Shown one piece after another: positions 33,973-43,400 of a stretch of 64,000 nt of DNA. A model generated the notes under the pieces. The model had not been told where the DNA came from. It searched no databases and saw only the letters and a program-made list of their open reading frames with translations. The stretch's first letter is position 1, and the number at the start of each line of letters is the position of its first letter. The DNA comes from JABAQJ01 sp046327745 (lineage in GTDB: Bacteria; Gemmatimonadota; Gemmatimonadetes; Gemmatimonadales; Gemmatimonadaceae): positions 1 through 64,000 of the forward strand of contig JAXLXV010000019.1 of NCBI GenBank assembly GCA_046327745.1, in the 5' to 3' direction. The position numbers were made by a program, and so were the translations under genes.

Positions 33973-35550
33973 CTACGGCACCACCCGGACCTTCCACTCG
34001 GATCCGATCCCGGTCATGAGGGCCGCGTATAGCTCAATCCCGTCCCACAGGTTCTGCAGGCGCAAGTTTTCGTTCGCCGCATGCTGGTTGTTGTCGAAAT
34101 TCGCAATCGACAGCGTGACGACCGGGACGCCCAGCACTGCGGTGAACAAGTAACTGGGCCCGCTGCCGCCCAGCGTGGGTGCACTCACCAGTGACCCGCG
34201 GGCCCCCGCCGAGGCGGCCGTCGCCACGGCCCGGCCGAAAGGATCGTCCAGGGGTGTTCGTTGGGCCGGATACCCACTTTCCCATTCGAGCCGGGCGACC
34301 TTGGGATGGGCTAAGCGCGTGGCAAGATCCACGCTGTCGTGCACGATGAAGTACCCTTGGGCCGCGATGTGTCGTTCAACGAGCTCGCGTACGCGCGCCG
34401 GTGTTTGGGCTGGCACCAATCGAAAATCGAACGACGCGGATGCCTCGGTGGAAATCACGTTGGCGCCACTCTCGCGCACGCCGCCGACCCGGATGCCGCG
34501 CACGTTTAGCGCTGGCACCATGATGCGCTCGGCCAACGGCGCATTGGCCGCCTCGGTCCGCGCTAATCCTAACGAGACACGAAGTGCCGAGTCGACCGGC
34601 GGCAACGCGGCAATCGCCGCGCGCTCGACATCGGTGATCGGGCGAACATCGTCGTAGAATCCGGCAATCTTGATCTGACCGTCGTCGTCGCGCATGGAGG
34701 CGATGAGGTTGGCGATCAGTGCGCCCGGATTGGGGGCCCAATTGCCGTAGTGACCGCTATGGAGCGGCCGCGTGGGCCCGTACACCGTCAGCTCCAATCC
34801 TGTCACTCCGCGGAGGCCGTAAATCACCTGCGGTGTTCCGCTCTGATGAACGGGTCCGTCACAGAAAATCCAGGCGTCGCCTGCCAAGGCATCACGATAC
34901 TTCTCCAGAATCGCCTGCAAGTGGCCCGACCCCGCTTCTTCTTCGCCTTCGAAGAAGAACTTCAGGTTCACCGAGGGGCGGTGCCCGCCGGCCTTCATGG
35001 CGTCGAGCGCACTCAGCATGGTAATGATGGACAGCTTGTCGTCGCTGGCCGAACGACCGTAGATGCGCCATTCGCCGTTGGCGTGCTCGCCCTCGTTCGG
35101 GAAGGGGATTTCCTTGCCCCCTTGGTACAGGGCCTTGTCCCGCATCACGGGCGTAAAGGGTGCCCCGGCCCACTGGGACGGTACCACGGGTTGGCCATCG
35201 TAATGCGCGTACAACACAAGCGTGCGCGTGGCGCCGGCGGCCTTGATCTCTCCCAGCACGGCCGGTGGGGCGTCCCCTAGCTCGAGCAGGCGGGTGGTGG
35301 CGCCGCGACGCCGCAACATCTCCTGCAGCATTGCCGCGTTGCGCCGAATGTTCGGAAGATCCGACGCCACGTTAGGCAGCGAGAGCAACTCGCGATACTC
35401 GCGCAGGATCGCCGCTTCGTGCTGTTCGCGGTAGGTGCGGGCAGAGGCCCGAGCCGCCGCAGCGTCCGCGGCCTGAGCCTCCAGCGAGGTGGCAATCACC
35501 GCCAATAACGTTCCAGCGGTAACGACGGGGCGAAGCAGGGGGGTGCGCAT
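33973..35550 (-). CDS. Secreted M20/M25/M40 family metallohydrolase
   Basis: 525 residues. The start MRTPLLRPVV at 35550 leads into a signal peptide (TAGTLLAVIATSLEAQ); the frame is open another 41 codons without protein character. M20 zinc site: YAHYDGQP with His116 and Asp118, the Asp in GRSASDDKLSI, EGEEEAGSGHL with the catalytic Glu, FCDGP and a late His in NFDNNQHAANENLRL. The dimerisation motif GPTRPLHSGHYGNWAPNP is characteristic of the dipeptidase branch. It probably hydrolyses dipeptides or acylated peptides outside the inner membrane. It sits alone between converging EamA and the terminator of the DUF4097 gene. Confidence 0.93.
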   Translation of the reverse strand: MRTPLLRPVVTAGTLLAVIATSLEAQAADAAAARASARTYREQHEAAILREYRELLSLPNVASDLPNIRRNAAMLQEMLRRRGATTRLLELGDAPPAVLGEIKAAGATRTLVLYAHYDGQPVVPSQWAGAPFTPVMRDKALYQGGKEIPFPNEGEHANGEWRIYGRSASDDKLSIITMLSALDAMKAGGHRPSVNLKFFFEGEEEAGSGHLQAILEKYRDALAGDAWIFCDGPVHQSGTPQVIYGLRGVTGLELTVYGPTRPLHSGHYGNWAPNPGALIANLIASMRDDDGQIKIAGFYDDVRPITDVERAAIAALPPVDSALRVSLGLARTEAANAPLAERIMVPALNVRGIRVGGVRESGANVISTEASASFDFRLVPAQTPARVRELVERHIAAQGYFIVHDSVDLATRLAHPKVARLEWESGYPAQRTPLDDPFGRAVATAASAGARGSLVSAPTLGGSGPSYLFTAVLGVPVVTLSIANFDNNQHAANENLRLQNLWDGIELYAALMTGIGSEWKVRVVP

Positions 35551-35615
35551 CGACGTTCGGGTGAGGGGACCGGTGGAACCTACCGCGCCTGTCACGTCGT
35601 TGGTACAGCCCCGTG

Positions 35616-35651
35616 AAAAAGACGCCGCCCACCACGAATGCGGTGGGCGGC
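35616..35651 (-). terminator. Rho-independent terminator of the DUF4097 gene
   Basis: GCCGCCCACC (35624-35633), an eight-base loop and GGTGGGCGGC form a perfect ten-base-pair stem. On the minus strand the stem is followed by GTCTTTTTC, the expected T-run. It lies about 25 bases past the stop of the DUF4097 gene and ahead of the M20 gene's upstream region. Confidence 0.85.
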
Positions 35652-35674
35652 GCCGGAAGTCCTTAGCGATCAAT

Positions 35675-36589
35675 TTAGGCGCGCTTGCGAATCTCTAAGT
35701 TGCCGTTGCCGGAGTTCATCACCAATCGGCCGCCACCCTTGCCGATGGTGCCACGAATCCGCGTGGGGTTCAACCGACCACGCACCTGAATCGGAAAGTC
35801 GCTGGAAATCGAGCCGCTCCCCGTATTGCCGTCCAGCTCCGCTCCAAAATCATCGGGCACGGTGATCACAATGCGACCGTTGCCTGTCGAAAACTCCATT
35901 GAGCGGGTTGCTTCCAACTTGTCCATCGACACATCGATATCGCCATTCCCCGACGACGCGGTCACCGGGCCTAACGATGTCGTGACGCGCACATCACCAT
36001 TTCCGGTGGATGCCTGCACCGGACCCTTGGCGCCTTCCACGGTCACCCGTCCGTTTCCGGTGGATGCGTTCACCTCGCCGCTGGTGCCGGAGACGTTCAC
36101 CCGACCATTGCCGGTGGATGCCGTCACTTCATTTCCTCCGCCGGTGATACTCACGTCACCGTTGCCGCTGCCGGCCTTGACCCGGACGCCCGCAGGAATG
36201 TGCACCGTGAAGTTCACGCGAGGCTGTCCGCCGTTGCGCCAGCGCCGCCAACCGTCGCGGTTCGAGTGGTAGCTGCCATCGGAGTCGCACTCGTCTTCGT
36301 TGTCGTAGACAGCGCAGACCACGAGTTCGTCCGAGCTGCGATGAACCACGAACCCGACGTCTTCTACCGATCCGCGTCGCAGGACCTTCTCTGCGCGAAT
36401 CTCGATCTTGTCGCTGCTTCCTTCCGAGATCGTGATGTCGCCGTTTGGCGAGGCCAGTCGAAGCCACCCGCCGCTGGCAATCTTCTCACTGATGTTGAAA
36501 GTCGTCTCACGACGGCCAACCACCCCCTGCGCGCCGGCAGTGGTCATGGCGAAGCCGGTCAGCATGCCGGCGAGCAACACTCTTTTCAT
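35675..36589 (-). CDS. Secreted DUF4097 beta-repeat protein
   Basis: 304 residues. Signal peptide MKRVLLAGMLTGFAMTTAGAQ. The body is a DUF4097-type right-handed beta-helix-like domain. Short repeats occur roughly every 17 residues: AGSGNGDVSITGG, ASTGNGRVNVSG, ASTGNGRVTVEG, ASTGNGDVRVTT, ASSGNGDIDVSM, FSTGNGRIVI, NSGNGNLEI. A loop at about 95-125 (NEDECDSDGSYHSNRDGW) is charged and contains one of the two cysteines of the mature protein. Function unknown; DUF4097 proteins are often next to anti-sigma or envelope-stress genes, but none is seen here. It ends just before the terminator at 35616-35651. Confidence 0.9.
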   Translation of the reverse strand: MKRVLLAGMLTGFAMTTAGAQGVVGRRETTFNISEKIASGGWLRLASPNGDITISEGSSDKIEIRAEKVLRRGSVEDVGFVVHRSSDELVVCAVYDNEDECDSDGSYHSNRDGWRRWRNGGQPRVNFTVHIPAGVRVKAGSGNGDVSITGGGNEVTASTGNGRVNVSGTSGEVNASTGNGRVTVEGAKGPVQASTGNGDVRVTTSLGPVTASSGNGDIDVSMDKLEATRSMEFSTGNGRIVITVPDDFGAELDGNTGSGSISSDFPIQVRGRLNPTRIRGTIGKGGGRLVMNSGNGNLEIRKRA

Positions 36590-36673
36590 GAAAGCCTCAG
36601 GGTGAACGTGCGCTGGTATGACACCAGCGACGTACGAGGCGTTTGAATCGGGCGTTTCTGTGGTTGGGACGGG

Positions 36674-37306
36674 TTACGCGGCCAACGACGCGCGCTTGGG
36701 AATCAGCCCCTCATCCTCGACCTCGCGGACAAATTCCACGATGACATTGCTGGGGATGGCAGCAGTCAACCCGTTGACAGTAGCAGAGTTGACCCCAAGC
36801 ACCCTCGCGGAGGTGTCCACCAACGGCGATCCCATGTCTCGAAGGGCCAGCCGCATGTCCGTTGCCAGCCAAAGAGGGTCTTTGTCGTCGTCCCGGGTTA
36901 CCCCGTGCACCAGTCCCAGCGACAGCTGGCCGGCTGGCTCACGGCTGTGCTCAATCGCCAGGACGATGGAACCCGTTCGCAACGCCCACGGATCGCCGAC
37001 CGGAGCAATCAGCAGACCACGTGCATGCGTCACGACCATGGCCAGATCACTCAGCCGGTCACGCGCCACCACACGCCCTTCGACGACGCGATTGTCATAT
37101 AGACGGACCGAAACGCGTGAGTCCTTCGCCGCGTGCGCCGTGGTGATGATGATGCCATCGTGACGCCACACGAAACCGGCGCCTTGCGTTGGTCGCGATC
37201 GCCCGGTCAGTGCCACACTATATGACCGGACAATCCGGGAGACACTCCCTTCCTCTCGGTCGGCAGGCGCTTGGCCTGCTGTGCCAACTGACGTCTTGAT
37301 CAACAT
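36674..37306 (-). CDS. Trypsin-like protein with degenerate serine-protease core
   Basis: About 210 residues from ATG 37306, which has GGAG eight bases upstream. The fold is that of an HtrA/trypsin-like domain: GAGFVWRHDGIIITTAHAAKDSR (His), VVARDRLSDLAMVV (Asp), and the serine region RDMGSPLVDTSARVLGVNSATVNGLTAAIPSN. In place of the usual GNSGGPL there is DMGSPL, so the oxyanion-hole glycines are changed and activity is doubtful. No PDZ domain follows. No clear signal peptide is seen; residues 1-25 are polar. It is transcribed divergently from the TonB receptor at 37505; 37307-37504 should hold both promoters. Confidence 0.75.
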   Translation of the reverse strand: MLIKTSVGTAGQAPADREEGSVSRIVRSYSVALTGRSRPTQGAGFVWRHDGIIITTAHAAKDSRVSVRLYDNRVVEGRVVARDRLSDLAMVVTHARGLLIAPVGDPWALRTGSIVLAIEHSREPAGQLSLGLVHGVTRDDDKDPLWLATDMRLALRDMGSPLVDTSARVLGVNSATVNGLTAAIPSNVIVEFVREVEDEGLIPKRASLAA

Positions 37307-37504
37307 GGGACGGCTCCGCTGTATTCCAAAGCGCGCAGGCCTGGTACGTAAGGACGGCCGCGCTGCGTTCGACCATCGTATCACCGAGTGGGGCGAGGAG
37401 TTCCATCGTGGGAATGCAGCGAAACCCCGCGACAACGCATTAACTCGCCAGAGTCAAGTCTCGACGGCAGGCACCCTGGACTTCACGTTTTCGTCGTGCA
37501 ACGC

Positions 37505-39604
37505 ATGTCACCCTTAGACACCGTCAATCTTCGAATCGTCGCGCTGCTGATGCTGGCGGCCGTCCCAGTCGCCTCCGCCGCACAGGACAGCGCGCAAACC
37601 CAGCTCGCACCGGTGCGCGTGACGGTCACGCGCGAGGTTGCGCGCCCCGCTCTCGAGGTGCCCTTCGCCGTCTCACGCGTCGACGTCAGCACGAATCGCG
37701 TTGCCGTGCGACGCGCGAACCTGACGGACCTGCTCTTCGCGATTCCAGGCCTCACGGCGTCCACGCGTTACAATCCCACGCAGGATCCTCGACTGTCCGT
37801 GCGCGGCTTTGGTGCCCGCTCCGCCTTCGGCATCCGCGGCGTACGCATTCTGCGTGACGGCATCCCGCTGACACTTGCCGATGGGCAGACGGCCGTCGAC
37901 TTGCTGGACCTGGAGACGATTGACGGAGCCGAGGTCCTTCGGGGGAGTGCGGGCGCCCTCTACGGCAACTCGTCAGGCGGTGTGGTCGACTTTCGCACAC
38001 CACCGCCACCCAGCAGCGGCTCGCGCGCGCAACTTCGCATGTTCAGCGCAGACGGGATTGTCCGAGGGTCATTGTCCGGGGGCGCGGCAACGCCCGTTGG
38101 CCGATGGCAAGGCGTCCTGACCCGGAACTACGGGGACGGCCCCCGTCAGTATTCCGCCTTTTCATCGAACGCGGGCTTTCTCGATGGACGGTGGTCGTTA
38201 GGTGGCGCTCAATGGCAGGCTCAGGTCACTCGGTATGACGCTCCCAATGCGGAAAACCCTGGCGCCCTTACGCTGGCGGAACTCGATACGGCGTTCACCG
38301 TCGCCGACGCGCAGAACGTGCGCAAGCACGCCTCGAAGAGCGTACGCCAGACGCTGGTGTCGCTTTCGAGCCAACGCGACATCGGCCATGGCGACCTGAG
38401 CGCCTCGCTGTTCGGCGGTACGCGCCAGCTGGACAACCCACAAGCGTTCGCGATCGTCGCCTTTGATCGATCGCTCCGTGGTGGATCTTTGCGCGGCAAC
38501 TATCGTTTTGACCGCCGCCTGCCCATCCGCCTAACGGCTGGTGTTGACGTACTCACGCAGCGTGATAACCGTGCGAACTACAACAACTGCGCAGGTCTCA
38601 CGGGAACACAACGCACGCCGGCCCTGTGCCCGACCAGTGCCGACCGCGGGTCCATTACCTTGAACCAGCTGGAACGCGTCACAAGTGCAGGCACCTACGC
38701 CCGCGGGGAAGCCCAGCTGGCGCCAGCCGTGGCGTTGTCCGCGGCCGTGCGCGTCGACAAGACCCGGTTCTCCGTGTTAGAGCTCCGACCCACGTCACCA
38801 GGCGTGGCCGTGGCGCCGACCCGCACCGTAGGCGCAACCACACCAATGGTTGGCATCAACTGGCGACTGCGACCTCTCGCCAGCCTATACGTGAACTACG
38901 CGGAGTCATTCGAGACTCCCACCACGACTGAGCTGGCAAACCAACCGGACGGCAGTGGCGGCCTGAACACCGAGCTGCAGCCGCAACGAGGAAAGACCTT
39001 CGAAGCAGGAACGAAGGGCATCCTCGCATCGCGGCTTCGCTATGACCTCGCGCTCTTCCATGTACGTACGGTCGACGAGTTAATCCCATTCGAGATCCCG
39101 AACAGCAATGGCCGACGCTTCTTCCGAAATGCCGGTGTGACGTCACGCCGCGGCGCCGAGGTCGCGCTTTCCGGTGATGCTGGTCCAATGACGTTAGGCG
39201 GAAGCTGGAATGCGATACGCTATCGGTACGATGAGTATGTCGTGACCGGCACGTCCTACGACGGCAAACACGTCCCCGGTGTGGCTCCGGTGACTTGGAC
39301 GCTCTTCGCCAACGCGCGCGCGCACTGGGGAGTGGCCGCGCTCGAATGGCAGCACGCGGCGAAAACGGCGGCAGATGACGCCAACCTCAACTTCGCGCCG
39401 GCGTATTCGCTCCTGAACGTGCGCACGAACCTGCATTGGGGTGAGCGATTCGGCATTGAACCATCGATGGGCATCGACAACGTGACCGATCGACATTACG
39501 CCGCGAACATCGTCACTAATGCCGCCCGAAGCCGCTTCTATGAATCAGGACCCGGGCGCACCTTCTGGTTCGGCGCGCGCGTTTCCGCGACCTCCGCGCG
39601 TTGA
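37505..39604 (+). CDS. TonB-dependent outer-membrane receptor (siderophore type)
   Basis: 699 residues. The start MSPLDTVNLRIV at 37505 precedes a signal peptide ending in SAAQD. The plug domain is clear: RRANLTDLLFAIPGLTASTR, DPRLSVRGFGARSAFGIRGVRIL, DGIPLTLADGQTAVDLLDL, AEVLRGSAGALYGNSSGGVV. The barrel follows, with SLYVNYAESFETPTTTEL, KTFEAGTKGI and a C-terminal strand ending FYESGPGRTFWFGARVSATS. The length and plug fit receptors for ferric siderophores or other iron complexes; the ligand is not identifiable. It ends near a bidirectional hairpin (39622-39649) and converges with the Hsp20 gene. Confidence 0.93.
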   Translation: MSPLDTVNLRIVALLMLAAVPVASAAQDSAQTQLAPVRVTVTREVARPALEVPFAVSRVDVSTNRVAVRRANLTDLLFAIPGLTASTRYNPTQDPRLSVRGFGARSAFGIRGVRILRDGIPLTLADGQTAVDLLDLETIDGAEVLRGSAGALYGNSSGGVVDFRTPPPPSSGSRAQLRMFSADGIVRGSLSGGAATPVGRWQGVLTRNYGDGPRQYSAFSSNAGFLDGRWSLGGAQWQAQVTRYDAPNAENPGALTLAELDTAFTVADAQNVRKHASKSVRQTLVSLSSQRDIGHGDLSASLFGGTRQLDNPQAFAIVAFDRSLRGGSLRGNYRFDRRLPIRLTAGVDVLTQRDNRANYNNCAGLTGTQRTPALCPTSADRGSITLNQLERVTSAGTYARGEAQLAPAVALSAAVRVDKTRFSVLELRPTSPGVAVAPTRTVGATTPMVGINWRLRPLASLYVNYAESFETPTTTELANQPDGSGGLNTELQPQRGKTFEAGTKGILASRLRYDLALFHVRTVDELIPFEIPNSNGRRFFRNAGVTSRRGAEVALSGDAGPMTLGGSWNAIRYRYDEYVVTGTSYDGKHVPGVAPVTWTLFANARAHWGVAALEWQHAAKTAADDANLNFAPAYSLLNVRTNLHWGERFGIEPSMGIDNVTDRHYAANIVTNAARSRFYESGPGRTFWFGARVSATSAR

Positions 39605-39621
39605 TTCGTGAACACGGAGAA

Positions 39622-39649
39622 AGGTGCCGGAGACAAGCCTCCGGCACCT
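39622..39649. terminator. Bidirectional hairpin between TonB receptor and Hsp20 genes
   Basis: AGGTGCCGGAG, a six-base loop and CTCCGGCACCT form a perfect 11-base-pair stem between two convergent genes. T-runs are weak: on the minus strand CCTTTCTCC follows and on the plus strand there is none, so it may work mainly for the Hsp20 side or as an mRNA end-protecting hairpin. Confidence 0.7.
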
Positions 39650-39668
39650 CAATCCGACCAACGACTCG

Positions 39669-40133
39669 TTAGGACTGCGCGGCCACTGGCACACCCACGG
39701 TGATCTTCCGTGGCTTCGCCGCCTCGGCCTTGGGCACGGTCACCATCAACACGCCGCGGTCGAACTTCGCCGCAATCTTGTCCCCTTCGACGTACTGCGG
39801 AAATCGCAGGGACCGCGAGAATGCGCCAACGGCGCGCTCGGCGAAGAACACGCGCAGTTCACCAGCTTCCGGAGCCTTCAGCTGCTGTTCGCGCGTACCC
39901 GAGATGGTCAACGTGTTCTTCTCGAACGCGACCTCCACTTGCTCCGCGTTCACGCCAGGCAGGTCCACGGCCACGACGAACGCATGTTCGGTCTCCCACG
40001 CGTCGAGCGCTGGCACCCAGTACGTCGTCCGCGAGGTCCCTACGGTGCCTTCCTTCTGAAAGGCTTCGTCCATGGCACGGCTCAAGGTCGCCATGCGATC
40101 CAGCATCGAGTTGATTGGCAGTGAAGTGATCAT
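39669..40133 (-). CDS. Small heat-shock protein Hsp20 (alpha-crystallin)
   Basis: 154 residues from ATG 40133, with GGGAG about 14 bases upstream. The open frame is 81 codons longer without protein character. The alpha-crystallin domain is seen in VPALDAWETEHAFVVAVDLPG, VEVAFEKNTLTISGTREQQ, SRSLRFPQYVEGDKIAAKF and the hallmark DRGVLMVTVPKAE, with a C-terminal PRKITV containing an I-x-V-type motif. It acts as an ATP-independent holdase for unfolding proteins in the cytoplasm. Its stop codon TAA lies inside a copy of the dispersed core motif (39667-39673). No CIRCE element is visible upstream, but there are short inverted and direct repeats at 40220-40289. Confidence 0.95.
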   Translation of the reverse strand: MITSLPINSMLDRMATLSRAMDEAFQKEGTVGTSRTTYWVPALDAWETEHAFVVAVDLPGVNAEQVEVAFEKNTLTISGTREQQLKAPEAGELRVFFAERAVGAFSRSLRFPQYVEGDKIAAKFDRGVLMVTVPKAEAAKPRKITVGVPVAAQS

Positions 40134-40219
40134 GGGTTGGTTCTCCCGGTTACGATTGGCAGTTGACGCAGCACCATTCGCCGCGCGCTCACAGAAGGCA
40201 TAAGCAGCGTGCATGCCGG

Positions 40220-40289
40220 TTCGATTCTGTCGAACTGACCAATCCGGGACCAAAGCCGCCGCAAAGACGACAGAACGTCTGTCGAATTG
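40220..40289. promoter_or_regulatory. Inverted and direct repeats upstream of the Hsp20 gene
   Basis: TTCGATTCTGTCGAA at 40220-40234 is a perfect five-base dyad. The sequence TCTGTCGAAYTG occurs at about 40226 and again at about 40278, 52 bases apart. They lie 90-155 bases ahead of the Hsp20 start and could be regulator sites; the factor is unknown. Confidence 0.35.
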
Positions 40290-40387
40290 GCGAAAGGCGA
40301 ATCGAGGGGCGCGCGTTGGTCGGCGTGGCCACCAAGTGGGGCCCCCTTGGCTGTCCGCCAATATTGGGCTGACCACGCCGCCAATCG

Positions 40388-40421
40388 GACTGATCCTGAC
40401 GCAAGTTGTTACGAATCAGTC
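40388..40421. promoter_or_regulatory. Dyad upstream of the giant TonB receptor
   Basis: GACTGAT at 40388-40394 and its exact complement ATCAGTC at 40415-40421 are separated by 20 bases and end 72 bases before the TonB receptor start. The spacing suits two half-sites of an operator, but this is weak evidence. Confidence 0.3.
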
Positions 40422-40493
40422 GCCTACGGCATCTCTGGGTGAGCAGGCGGCATTTTTCGATGGGCAACGCTGACCGGCACTTGGGCGTTAAAA

Positions 40494-43400
40494 ATGTCGC
40501 GGGTGGTCGCGCCAATCGCGCACCGAACAGCCGCACAAAAGAGAAACTCCACTTCGGCGGTTCCAGTGTTCCTTCGATACTCCAGGCGACTCTTGTTGGG
40601 AGCCTTCGGCTTCCTCGCCTTTGCTCTTGGTTCGTTCGCCCTTCCCGCCGAGCTGCACGCGCAGATTGGCGCGACCACGGACATCATCACCGGCGTGGTG
40701 AAGGATGAAGCCGGCACGCCGGTCGACGGAGCCACTATTGAGGTGACGTCCGTTGAGTCCAATGTCACGCGTCGTGCTCGGACCAATGCACAAGGGAAGT
40801 ACACGGTGCTCTTTCCTGATGGGGGCGGGCAGTATCGCGTCACCGTCAGACTGCTTGGCAAGGCACCGACTGTCATGAACGTGCAGCGTCAGGCGGATGA
40901 AGACCGCCTGATTGCCAATGCGGTGTTGAGGCAGAATGTCACGCAGATTGCTGGCGTGACGATCGCGGCTCGTCAGGCGCCCGCCGCTGGGGCTTTCGAA
41001 CGGCCCACGCCAGGTTCAACTGAGCGGGCCATGAACACCGACCAAGCGGCACGCTTGCCGATCGACGCCAGTGACCTGCAACAACTCGCGCTGACGGCCC
41101 CCGGCGTCGTGTCCATCAGCTCATCGGATTCCACGGGCGGCTCGTTCTCCGTCGCCGGCATGCGCCCGGACGCGAACAACGTGACGCTGGATGGTGTGTC
41201 CTTTGGCGCGTCGTCGGTACCACAGGAAGCCGTGCGAAGCACGCGTGTCATCACGAGCACCTACGATGTGGCCAGAGGGCAATTCTCTGGCGGCCTGATT
41301 TCGTCGACCACGCGCGGCGGCTCCAACACGCCGCAAGGCAACTTCTCGTACTCCCTTCGCGATCAGTCGCTGACGGTCGACGGTGGTGATCCATCCCCCT
41401 TGGCTCAGGGGTACACGCAGAACCAGCTCTCCGGTGGGTTCGGCTTCCCAATCATCAAGGACAATGTCTTCGCCTTTGCCGCGATGCAGCTGCGCCGCAG
41501 GGACGATGTACTTCCAAGCCTGTTGAACGCGGATGCGTCGACCTTGTCGCGCTTTGGTGTGGCCTCGGATTCCGTGACCAGGTTCCTCAACACAGCCTCC
41601 TCGCTTGGCATCTCGCCGAACCAGTTCTTCAATGACAACCGAACGCAGGACAATCTCTCCGGGCTGTTCCGGTTGGATTGGCTGACCAAGGGCGGCCACT
41701 CCCTCACCCTGCGTGGTGACTGGCGCTGGAACAACCAGGATCCGTCGCGAGTGGGCACGCTCTCCCTGCCACAGACGGGCGGGACGTCCAAGGACTGGGG
41801 TGGTGGGCTGATGGCCACTTGGACCACCAACTTCGGCGGACGATTCCTAAACGAGTTCAAGACCTACTATTCCATCAACCAGCGCGAGGCGCGGTCGTTC
41901 GTGACGCTGCCGGCGGGACGCATCCAGGTGGCGTCCACACTGGAAGATGGGTCGAACGCCATTGCCAACCTTTCATTCGGTGGCAACAACGCGCTCCCTT
42001 CCGACGGAAAATCGACCGGTCTTGAGACGACGAATGAAACGTCGTGGATCGCCGGCGATCACCGGTTGAAACTGGGTGCCCTGCTCAATCTCAGTTCCTT
42101 TGAACAGGACGTGACCTTCAATCGATACGGCACGTTCTCGTTCAACTCGCTCTCCGACTTCGAGAACAACCTGCCCGCGTCGTTCACGCGCACGCTCCAG
42201 CCAAACGTTCGCAAGGGCGAACAGCTGAATGCGGCCGCGTACCTCGGCGACTCGTGGCGCGTGACCCGTGCCGTACAGCTGACGCTTGGCGCACGCGTGG
42301 AGGGAGGACGTTTCGGCAACGCACCGCCGCTCAATCCCGATGTCGAGTCGGCGTTCGGCTACAAGACGTCGTTTGTGCCGAGTGAGGTGCGTGTGAGCCC
42401 GCGCGTTGGGTTCAGCTACTTCAAGGCGGGCACCAACGGACCCCCGCGGTTCATCGTACGCGGCGGATTCGGCGAGTTCCGCAGCACCGTGTCGTCGAAC
42501 CTGTTCTCGTCGGCCGCCAGCGCCACGGGACTGGTGAACGCGCAGTCGCAACTCATCTGCACCGGCGCTTCGGTGCCGACGCCCAACTGGTCAGTGTTTG
42601 GCGCAGACGTCAACAACATTCCGTCGGAGTGTGTGGGGGGAGCGGGTGTGGTGCCCACCCAGCGCCCCAACGTGCAGGTGTTCGACCGTGACTTCGCCGC
42701 ACCGCGCGCCTGGCGAGCGTCTATTGGCGGTCAGAAGTTCATCTTCGGCAGGTACAACCTCAATCTCGACCTGAGTTATGCGCGCGGCGTGGCGCAGACG
42801 GGGTATCGCGACGTGAACCTGAACACCACGCCGCAATTCACCATCGCCGATGAAGGTGGACGTCCCGTGTACGTGCCGGCATCGACCATCGTCGCCACCA
42901 CCGGCACGACCACGTTGCTTGCGTCGCGCGTGAACCAGAACTTCGGTCAGGTGCTGACTGTGGGATCGGACCTGGCGTCGACGAATCGTCAGATGACGCT
43001 TTCCATCGGCGGGATCACGCGTAAGGGTGCGTTGGTCAACGTCGGCTACACACTGACGTACTCGAAGGACCAGTCGTCGTCTGGATTCGGCGGGTTCGGT
43101 GGATTCGGTGGCTTTGGTGGTTTCGGCGGCGGAGGATTCGCCACTCTCGCCTCGACGGCGGCCAACCCGAACATCCGCGAGTGGGCGTGGAGCGACTTCG
43201 ATCGTCGTCACTCCATCAACACCACGGTGACGTATCCCTTCAGTCTGTCGTTGGAGCTGACCGCGTTCGGCCGCTGGTCGTCGGGCTCGCCCTTCACCCC
43301 AGTGGTCGGCAGCGACATCAATGGTGACGGTGCGCGCAACGACCGCGCCTTCGTGTACGACCCAGCCACGGCGACTGACCCGGCAGTGCAATCAGGGATG

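Larger units (their letters stand above)
40134..40493. other. Intergenic region between divergent Hsp20 and giant TonB receptor genes
   Basis: This is the only stretch over 300 bases without a gene. It should hold both promoters. I see short dyads and direct repeats (listed separately) and two similar boxes, CCGCCAATATTGGGCTGA near 40356 and CGCCGCCAATCGGACTGA near 40377. I see no tRNA, no small ORF with a ribosome site and no recognised riboswitch. Confidence 0.5.
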
